A stretch of DNA of 64,000 bases from Panulirus ornatus. Taxonomy: Eukaryota; Arthropoda; Malacostraca; Decapoda; Palinuridae. The notes under the pieces are model-generated. The model was not told the DNA's origin. It made no database searches and saw nothing but the letters and a program-made list of their open reading frames with translations. Shown here piece by piece: positions 57,901-64,000 of the stretch. Location of the stretch: the NCBI RefSeq assembly GCF_036320965.1, contig NC_092239.1, positions 2,542,820-2,606,819 on the forward strand, in the 5' to 3' direction. Numbering within the stretch: position 1 is the stretch's first letter; each line of letters begins with the position of its first letter. The translations under genes were made by a program, and so were the position numbers.

Positions 57901-60900
57901 ACTGGCGTTTTGCGTACTTTATCAAGTAATATCATCATGCCTACCTTTTCAGTAGTTTGAACTAAGATGTAATACTGGATAATCTGTTTACTTTATGCCT
58001 TGAGAAAAACCAGTTTTTTCGTCTCATCACATATTTTGATGTTTTATGAAGAATTGAAGAAGGATATAGAAATGAAACCTGTAAGATACAAGATTTTGAA
58101 GACTTTTCATAACCTAAGATTAGAGTCCACAGTCAGATGGATTACATAGATCTGTTAGAGTGGACTCTTTCTTAAGCATGATCGACAGAATCCTCTAGTA
58201 ATATTTAATGATTCGAGGTAGGTAAGGTGTAACAGCATAAATACTTCTAAATGTTTATTAATGATTTTAGATAACGGACTTGTATATGATTAACTGTGTA
58301 TACTTAACATCCCTTCCTCAGACCTACAAGTTTCTTCATGAAAAAGGACTTCAAGACTTGAACATCACTGTTCCACCCAACAGGTGAGATCCCAAGAGAA
58401 TTTTTAGTAATTAGGGAAATTAGTTTCATGAACTTTATAAAGATTTTGCAACCTGGTAAGCGTTACAAACTTCAGGTAACAAGTAGTAACCACATGAGCT
58501 AGAGGCTAGTAAAATTTCAGCATCTTTATGTGAGATGGCTAGCAGATGTACAGTGCATGAATTATGATGGGTATTGTTAGTGAAGAATCTGGTTAATGCT
58601 TTGTACCATAAGATGTGATTTTCCTTTTTCTGGTGTAGTGTTTTTAAGAATGCATAGATTATGCCAAATGATAGTGCACTTAGCAGCCATCTCTCCTGTA
58701 AGGAAGAATATCGAAGTTTTCTTGCAGTGTTTCTGGAATAAATTTAGAGTTGTAAGTTGGAGGATTGCACTTGAATTAACAAAAACCTTTTGCACATTGT
58801 ACATATACAATAGCTTAGAATAATTGTGTTGCAATTATAGTTACATAAATTGGTGCCTAACAGTTTAAGAAATACATATTTCTAATGTGTGAAAATTTCA
58901 TTGTTTTTTAGTTATTCATTTGATTTTATCTCTCTCTTATAAAGTTCTGGGGAGATGAAAGTACACTTTACTGTGAAGGATGAAGAAAAAGATCTTCTGC
59001 CAAGAGAGAAAGTGTGGGAAGAGAGCTTCAACTCCTCAGTAACAATTACTTATCAAAATGTTTTGTGGATTGGTGTAAGTATTTTTTTGGTATGCTAGAA
59101 GTTTATTAAATTTTTGTATTTATCATTCTTTCTATTATATTGAATTACAGTAGAGGGACCATTTATCTTGAATACAAACTTGACTTCATCAGCAACAGAG
59201 ATATCTAAAATGTTTTATATCATTTACTCATCATTTGTTTTATGAAAAAATTTTGTCAATGAAAATATAATATTTTAAGGCAAAAGTACCAAATGTATGA
59301 AAATAAGTTGTAGTATGGATTATTGGTTTCGGATACTATAATGTGGGAGTGCATTAAAACTGTGTAATGTCACCTTAGTTGTTAATGCTGTAATGGATTA
59401 GGCATTACTTGAGAATAAAGTGGGAGGATATTGGTTTATTACTGAATCATGGAGGAACAGAATGGAAGTTACAACAGCTATTTTACAAAGGTAATGCTTT
59501 GTATTTGCTGAATCAGCCCAAGAGTTTAAAGGAACTGTTGACTGATTCATTAAGATACGGCACGTAGGAGGAGAATGCTAAAAGTGAATATGAATAAACA
59601 GAAGGCTAGTTTTTGAAAGGGATTAATTTTGGTGTAACATCCATGTGCATGGTAAGAGACTGTAAGTTGTTGATGTCTAGCTATTTTGGTATAGTGCATA
59701 ATATGAGTGGTATATGGAAACTTAAAGTTGAGAGTAGCATCTTGTGAAGGATAAAAATTGGAGTTACATTGAAGACTCTGGTGTGAAAAAATTGTGTAGA
59801 GGGTGCAGGAAAGTTTCATGAATGAGCACTTATCCCAGCTCTAATGTATGGATGGGAAACACAGTTTAATAATGATAATTTTATCATTATGATTATCATC
59901 ATAGTATTGTTATTATTATTTTATTATTATTATCATTATTATTATACTTGAACGCTGTTTCCAGCATCAGCAAGGTAGCGTCAGGTTATTATTTAACCTC
60001 AGGACCCCTTCTAATTATGTTTCTGCAGCTTCAATGTTGCACCACAATCAGTAGTTGGGAAATGATAGACTCCTATGGAGTGAAAAGCTCTTAGAACAGA
60101 TTTATGCATTTATGTCCGTTGATGTTGGTATAATCTCACCAGAGTTGATTTCCTCTCAGTGCAGTTCCTTGCTGGCAGAGTCCACTACCACCCCCATTTT
60201 ATATGTTATAATGTCAGAAATAAGAGCTGTGGAGATGTACAGTTGTAAAGCTAGAATTAAGGTGATCGAATGAAGATGTAAAAAGTTATAGGGTTTTAAA
60301 GAATTCATGAGAATTTCATAGATATAGGGATGAGTCTTTCAGGATAGTATGACCATGTAGAATGGATGACAGATGATGATTTGGGTAGGGAGATCTATAG
60401 TTGTACAGTTGAAAGTGCAAATAGGAGATGGATAGATGCAATGAGAGAATTGATGAGGGATAGAGATATTTCAGATGAGGTTGGTAAAGGAATGATTCGA
60501 GAATGGATGCAATGCACCTAAACCACTCAGTCCATGTTGACCTTCATAAATTTTTCTTATTTGATATAATTTCACCCAAAGCAAAATTAGTGTCCTTAAC
60601 CATGGTGTGGTGAGTGGAGAGTGTAATTGTGATAGTAATTGGTGCAGCATTTATGGAAGGTTTAAGCAGCATATGATGTTAGTTTACCAGCATGCAGGAA
60701 ATTTGACAGTATATTACTTGTATCGATCAGTTTATTCCACTTTCCACAGCTCACATGTATGATGCTTCATACTTTCATGACAACCTTTTATAACGCATTC
60801 TTACACTGCATCTACATAACCTTAACCTCACCTTGTACTGCCTTAGATTCCCTCAGATTATCATTCAGCGTCACTGGGAAGTTGTAAGTTTCACATTTTC

Positions 60901-63096
60901 ATTCAATTTTTCTATTATCCTTTCCATTTTTTAGTCTGGAATCTTGTCCTTTACCATGTGAAAGAAAAGGTTGACCATTATATTACACCATATAATCTTG
61001 CAAACCTTCTCATACTTTTCTCTGCGCCTGCACATGGTGCACACCACCCATAGTATTTCCTCTTGTTAGAAATGGATTAATCATACAGTTGTGTACCCTG
61101 TCCTCTCTGATTCTGTACCATGTTTATTCGCAAACATCTTAATTTTAAGGTATGTATGTGCAATACTTATGGCTGTTGATTTACATATTACACATACTGT
61201 ATTCTAATACCTTTGTCATTTACTTATGGGAACCATTATCTACCTATTCCTCCCCTTACAATTTGTCCTTTTCTCATCAGTTTGTCACTCATTGCACATG
61301 GTTTTTTCGTAGGATACCCTAAAAGTGTTTCTCATTCTTGATAATGAAACGTAGACAAAATGATGTCAGACCTGGAAATTACAATACAAATATTTGATTT
61401 TTTGTTTTCCAATAGCCTTTGAAGAAAGAGGTATTTCAGTCCAACTACCTTGTGCTCACTTGCAGTGTGTTTGGCCATCTGCCACTCATGTTTACGTGGT
61501 ACAAAGGTCAACACCGTATCTACAACCACAATGTCACTTCATGGTATGTATCAAACACGAGAATCTTGTGTGGGTACATAAATTTCTATATCTTTTGGCA
61601 TCTCAAGGTCATGTAGGTCTTAATCTTTAACATCAATTTCAGTTGTCATATCTTCTGGTCGTGTTTTTCTCAAGTAGTTCTTGTTCATGATATGTGGCTT
61701 ATTAGTGATAATTACAGTGGCAGTTGGCAAAATGTTGAGGGCTTTAAACACCAAAGATTCATGTTCCAGTTGCTTTTTGGTCCGCCTTCCAAGGCTGTGA
61801 GAAAAATATTTCATTTGACATTGTGGCACAGTTTTCAACATCTGTAGATAGGCTTATTGTTAAGATTGTTATAGTATATACATAGAATATATATGATATA
61901 TGAATATATTTGATGCTTAATATACCTTAATGTGTGTTTGTGTTACCTGAAAAAATTTTATTGCCTTGTACTTTTCAGTTCAGTTCCACATGTGAATAAA
62001 GGCAAAGTAACCATTATGCACGATCAAGAAACTAGTAAGGTGTGTACTGTTCAGCTTTGGGTCGAAGGCTACAATCCACTTGTGGATTGGGGGACCTACA
62101 CTTGCCAAATTACAGATGATAATCACAACACTGTCAGCCGTACCATTGTAGCAGAGCTCACCCATCCTCTGCACATAGAAGTCATCCCATATGTTAAAAC
62201 TTTGAAGAAGGTTAGTCCATTCAGATATTTGATGACAAAAATTATACATGGCAATTGATAGGAGGAATCCATTTGGATGAAAGAAGAGTAATCCCAATTG
62301 CAAGTATACCTTGGAATACATCAAAGAGCCTTTGAACAAAAATGTTAGAGAGCCCAACAAAGAAAGATGGAAAGAGACCTCAGTATTTTGCCCAATGATA
62401 TGATAAGAGTAGACAGAATGAGCTCTGAAACCTTTACAAAGATTAGGCAAGGCTGAGAGCAGTTCCTGATGAACCCAGGATAAGCAACTATATATATATT
62501 TTTTTTTTTTTTTTGCTGAAAACATTAGTTGTGTGAAACAAGCAAGATATTTGATGAGTAAATAGCAGTACCTCTGTTCCAGGCAAAATCTTGTGGGCAC
62601 TATTATGTAAGTAGGTGCTCCTTTCTTGTCTTTTGTTCTCTTTCCTCCCTTTTCTTTCTTCTTATATTGTTCTTTGCTTTAGTTATGTTTCCTTCACATG
62701 TTCTGCATACTATTTTCATTGCTCAGACATTCCTTCCCCTTAAATTTTACCTTCAGATGGTAATGAAATTATTCTTATGGTTACGTCTAAATATTCTATT
62801 GTGATAAACTAAAAGCCTTACTGATAGTGGTAAAATAATAGATTTCACAAGCTTGCTTTTGAGACTAGCTGTAAAGTTAAGGAATTTTAATTGTTTCATG
62901 GTATTGTAATTAAACATTTCTTATCACTGTACACCAGAATGGAAATGTTAGCCTGAGTTGCAGCATCAAGAGTGATTGGGATGGTGGCCAGCACTATGAG
63001 TTCTCGTGGATGATTGAGCCTAAGAGTGGTGTAGGCCACTATTTTCATAAGAATAGTTTGTGGAATAGATCAAGCATCTTTATTTATAATGTAAAG
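43153..63096 (+). CDS. adhesion GPCR-like receptor paralog, 5' half (12 exons, incomplete)
   Basis: Twelve exons totalling 1725 nt (575 codons) with continuous phase, from the ATG at 43153 (in-frame stops lie just upstream) to Ig-like domain 2. Every exon pairs with exons 1-12 of the minus-strand gene, and all 12 exit phases (0,1,2,2,1,1,0,2,0,2,0,0) are the same. Modules: signal peptide, N-terminal unique region, EGF-like block, linkers, Ig-like 1 and the first half of Ig-like 2. By homology the missing part beyond position 64000 should hold HRM, GAIN/GPS and seven helices; this is inference. Introns are large (up to 3.6 kb), AT-rich and carry LINE, MITE and RT relics, unlike the compact, microsatellite-rich introns 4-24 of the paralog. 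Intron 3 seems to use a GC donor. Likely a cell-surface receptor; ligand unknown. Confidence 0.85.
43441..46112 (+). other. intron 1 of the plus receptor
   Basis: 2.7 kb, AT-rich, with (GT)n at 45840-45872 and a perfect 8-bp inverted repeat GCCCCTGA/TCAGGGGC near 45236-45260. No gene seen. Confidence 0.75.
46113..46302 (+). CDS. plus receptor exon 2
   Basis: 190 nt, phase 0 in, phase 1 out; acceptor TTGCAG, donor GTAAGG. VRVCESEFREHYDS and YCARSVNLRNYDFAVYVNIT with an N-glycosylation sequon. Confidence 0.87.
47032..47176 (+). CDS. plus receptor exon 3, GC donor
   Basis: 145 nt, phase 1 in, phase 2 out. Acceptor TGACAG; exit by GCAAGT at 47177, the consensus of GC-AG introns. This keeps the phase 2 seen in the paralog and yields KDG|LYQFQC at the junction. 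A GT donor at 47181 would need a different acceptor. Motifs RGMFNITYELWKYG, QHCNYNGFPELH. Confidence 0.78.
47778..47848. repeat. (GA)n microsatellite
   Basis: About 35 units; the longest microsatellite in the right half of the window. Confidence 0.95.
48935..48968. repeat. (CA)n microsatellite
   Basis: About 17 units. Confidence 0.95.
49459..49683 (+). mobile_element. reverse-transcriptase relic (CR1/Jockey-like)
   Basis: Reads KTFDSMPHRWLVEKW (motif A region), a stop and frameshift, then SGVPQGCNLEPLLLLMYVND (motif B). These resemble the DLQKAFD...SGVPQGSVLGP...YIND signatures of CR1/Jockey RT. Clearly decayed and a different family from the RTE-like copies. Confidence 0.7.
50006..50122 (+). 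CDS. plus receptor exon 4: EGF-like part 1
   Basis: 117 nt, phase 2 in and out; acceptor TGACAG, donor GTAAGC. LYQFQCQCLANSSGEMCQWG, then GVCPDP and DVCFNHGQC, which opens the EGF domain completed in exon 5. Confidence 0.87.
50123..51244 (+). other. intron 4 of the plus receptor
   Basis: 1.1 kb AT-rich; no feature seen. Confidence 0.6.
51245..51339 (+). CDS. plus receptor exon 5: EGF-like part 2
   Basis: 95 nt, same length as minus exon 5; acceptor TTGTAG, donor GTGAGC, phase 1 out. NLCVCNEEYFGQHCE gives the C-x-C-x(8)-C end of an EGF-like domain. Confidence 0.9.
51340..52679 (+). other. intron 5 of the plus receptor
   Basis: 1.3 kb AT-rich. Contains a direct tandem duplication of about 48 bp (ATTCCTGACTCGTCAGGATA occurs twice, near 52431 and 52478). 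Confidence 0.7.
52680..52793 (+). CDS. plus receptor exon 6: EGF-like domain
   Basis: 114 nt, phase 1 in and out; acceptor TTGCAG, donor GTAATG. DCGGRLECSHLCHMAGG, RCLCRVGYMLIDKTHC: six cysteines in EGF spacing. Confidence 0.9.
53200..54335 (-). mobile_element. old RTE-like LINE relic, interrupted by a MITE
   Basis: Antisense to the gene in intron 6. The stretch at about 53470-53660 aligns by eye with the reverse complement of the 5' part of LINE copy 3 (for example ACATTCAACAGTCCTTCAGA against ACATTCAACAAACCTTCAAA). Multiple frameshifts; limits approximate. A 298-bp element is inserted within it. Confidence 0.55.
53853..54150. mobile_element. hAT-like MITE, 298 bp
   Basis: Begins CAGGGGCTCCAAGCC and ends GGGAACCCCTG; internal copies of the terminal sequence (CATGTACCCC and GGGGTACATG) extend the inverted ends. 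Flanked by 8-bp duplications CTCTAATT (53845-53852) and CTCGAATT (54151-54158), 7 of 8 identical, as expected for hAT insertions. No transposase. Confidence 0.78.
54638..54702 (+). CDS. plus receptor exon 7
   Basis: 65 nt, phase 1 in, phase 0 out; acceptor TTGCAG, donor GTCAGT. DDLWDVTVRFHNSHENTS, paralogous to EDWDVSVSLRLW. Confidence 0.83.
54703..58321 (+). other. intron 7 of the plus receptor
   Basis: 3.6 kb. Holds a 34-bp tandem duplication (TACAGCGGTTTGTATTACTT near 55530 and 55566) and LINE copy 3. Remaining sequence is AT-rich with no gene seen. Confidence 0.7.
56165..57675 (+). mobile_element. LINE copy 3, missing both ends
   Basis: Sense-oriented fragment with an open RT frame of about 500 codons. 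It includes AGKAAGLDGIAVEFIKKGGD, motif A (FMDLEKAYDRVD), motif B (GLRQGCVMSPWLFNLF), motif C (LLFADDTALV at about 57077) and LYGCEAWAM. The homology stops at HMERMSEERL; the 3' end, UTR and poly(A) are absent, as are endonuclease and 5' end. Differs from copy 1 at about three residues over the shared 250, so it is young. The frame continues into non-homologous sequence to 57765. Confidence 0.87.
58322..58383 (+). CDS. plus receptor exon 8
   Basis: 62 nt, phase 0 in, phase 2 out; acceptor CCTCAG, donor GTGAGA. TYKFLHEKGLQDLNITVPPN with a sequon. Preceded by the 3.6-kb intron 7 that carries LINE copy 3. Confidence 0.82.
58945..59074 (+). CDS. plus receptor exon 9
   Basis: 130 nt, phase 2 in, phase 0 out; acceptor ATAAAG, donor GTAAGT. 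SSGEMKVHFTVKDEEKDLL, SVTITYQNVLWIG. Lacks the poly-Gly insert of minus exon 9. Confidence 0.85.
59075..61415 (+). other. intron 9 of the plus receptor
   Basis: 2.3 kb. Middle part is an RT relic with an inserted repeat; 60.54-61.4 kb is AT-rich with nothing recognised. Confidence 0.65.
59390..60530 (+). mobile_element. decayed RTE-like RT relic with nested insertion
   Basis: KVNMNKQKA-like and ALMYGWET segments (59570-59865) match VNVNKSK and TMLYGCEAW of the LINE. After an interruption (about 59866-60220), YDHVEWMTDDDLGREIYSCT and RRWIDAMREL match FGHMERMSEERL...RPNWRWKDGV. The interruption has ATT repeats and CGCTGTTTCCAGCATCAGC, a variant of the LINE 3' tail hairpin. Many stops; limits approximate. 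Confidence 0.6.
61416..61543 (+). CDS. plus receptor exon 10: Ig-like 1, first half
   Basis: 128 nt, phase 0 in, phase 2 out; acceptor CAATAG, donor GTATGT. LVLTCSVFGHLP and FTWYKGQHRIYNHNVTS give the Ig B-strand Cys and C-strand Trp, matching minus exon 10 codon for codon in length. Confidence 0.9.
61979..62210 (+). CDS. plus receptor exon 11: Ig-like 1, second half
   Basis: 232 nt, phase 2 in, phase 0 out; acceptor TTTCAG, donor GTTAGT. F-strand signature DWGTYTCQITDD; ends IEVIPYVKTLKK, matching LELMPRVLTINQ. Confidence 0.9.
62938..63096 (+). CDS. plus receptor exon 12: Ig-like 2, first half
   Basis: 159 nt, phase 0 both ends; acceptor CACCAG, donor GTAAAT. NVSLSCSIKSDWDGG and YEFSWMIEP. 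Last exon of this gene in the window. Confidence 0.88.
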
Positions 63097-63357
63097 GTAA
63101 ATAAGAGTTACTTTTTAATAACTTTATTTTGTGCTGCACAATGCAAGTTGATTTAGGGCTATAGTGATTTAGGAGTCTGTAATTTGTTGGCTATAATTGT
63201 CTCCCTGCCAAGTTCACATACTAACTTTCCACTGTTCAGTGAGGTGGGATGTGCAGTGCCATCCAAGCTTCCCATTCGTCATTGCAATGTATTTGTGTAC
63301 CATGTTTGGGGTTCTCTGTAAACTATTTATGTTTTGTAATCCAAGATGTTGTTATTA

Positions 63358-63358
<1 letters not shown>
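63097..63358 (+). other. start of intron 12 of the plus receptor
   Basis: Begins with the GTAAAT donor of exon 12. AT-rich and without any feature before LINE copy 2. Confidence 0.6.
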
Positions 63359-63393
<35 letters not shown>

Positions 63394-64000
63394 TTGTCGC
63401 TGTCTCCCGCGTTTGCGAGGTAGCGCAAGGAAACAGACGAAAGAAATGGCCCAACCCACCCCTATACACATGTATATACATACGTCCACACACGCAAATA
63501 TACATACCTACACAGCTTTCCATGGTTTACCCCAGACGCTTCACATGCCTTGATTCAATCCACTGACAGCACGTCAACCCCGGTATACCACATCGCTCCA
63601 ATTCACTCTATTCCTTGCCCTCCTTTCACCCTCCTGCATGTTCAGGCCCCGATCACACAAAATCTTTTTCACTCCATCTTTCCACCTCCAATTTGGTCTC
63701 CCTCTTCTCCTCGTTCCCTCCACCTCCGACACATATATTCTCTTGGTCAATCTTTCCTCACTCATTCTCTCCATGTGCCCGAACCATTTCAAAACACCCT
63801 CTTCTGCTCTCTCAACCACGCTCTTTTTATTTCCACACATCTCTCTTACCTGTACGTTACTTACTCGATCAAACCACCTCACACCACACATTGTCCTCAA
63901 ACATCTCATTTCCAGCACATCCATCCTCCTGCGCACAACTCTATCCATAGCCCACGCCTCGCAACCATACAACATTGTTGGAACCACTATTCCTTCAAAC
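63359..64000 (-). mobile_element. LINE copy 2, 3' part, runs off the window
   Basis: Minus-strand copy in intron 12 of the plus receptor. T(30) tract at 63361-63390 is the poly(A) tail, followed by the same 3' UTR (GTCGCTGTCTCCCGCGTTTG) and C-terminal ORF (RRRGRPNWRW, LYGCEAWAM) as copy 1, with only scattered substitutions. It continues beyond position 64000. Confidence 0.9.

Overview
The window is eukaryotic nuclear DNA, most likely from a decapod crustacean. The grounds are interrupted genes with GT-AG introns, very dense dinucleotide microsatellites, minisatellites, and several copies of a non-LTR retrotransposon whose tail looks like families common in decapods. The species assignment is inference.

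The main content is a divergent (head-to-head) pair of paralogous adhesion-GPCR-like receptor genes. The minus-strand gene is complete or nearly so. I resolve 25 coding exons between about 39.3 kb (5' end) and 5.5 kb (3' end): a leader exon, a cysteine-rich/EGF block, Ig-like domains, a hormone-receptor (HRM) domain, a GAIN domain with a degenerate GPS, a seven-helix region and a long Ser/Pro-rich tail. All exon phases join and sum to 1764 residues counted from the exon-1 acceptor at 39144. The true start codon is not settled. The plus-strand paralog starts at 43153. Twelve exons (575 codons) lie in the window, and the HRM/GAIN/7TM half must lie beyond position 64000. The first 12 exons of the two genes match one-to-one with identical intron phases. 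About 4 kb of AT-rich DNA and a CpG-rich segment (39.42-39.66 kb) separate them and probably hold both promoters.

A third gene, on the plus strand at 333-1820, encodes a secreted protein with a possible farnesoic-acid-methyltransferase-like (FAMeT) domain, a long proline-rich repeat and a Lys/Glu tail. It converges on the 3' end of the minus-strand receptor.

The two halves differ sharply. The left 39 kb is GC-richer and crowded with microsatellites and at least a dozen minisatellites, most of them in the 15.1-kb intron 3 of the minus-strand gene. The right 24 kb is AT-rich and poor in microsatellites. Mobile DNA includes two near-identical, 5'-incomplete LINE copies (29.4-30.6 kb and 63.36 kb to the window end), a third copy lacking both ends (56.2-57.7 kb), older RT relics, a tRNA-derived SINE family and a 298-bp hAT-like MITE nested in an RT relic. 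I saw no tRNA, rRNA or CRISPR locus.
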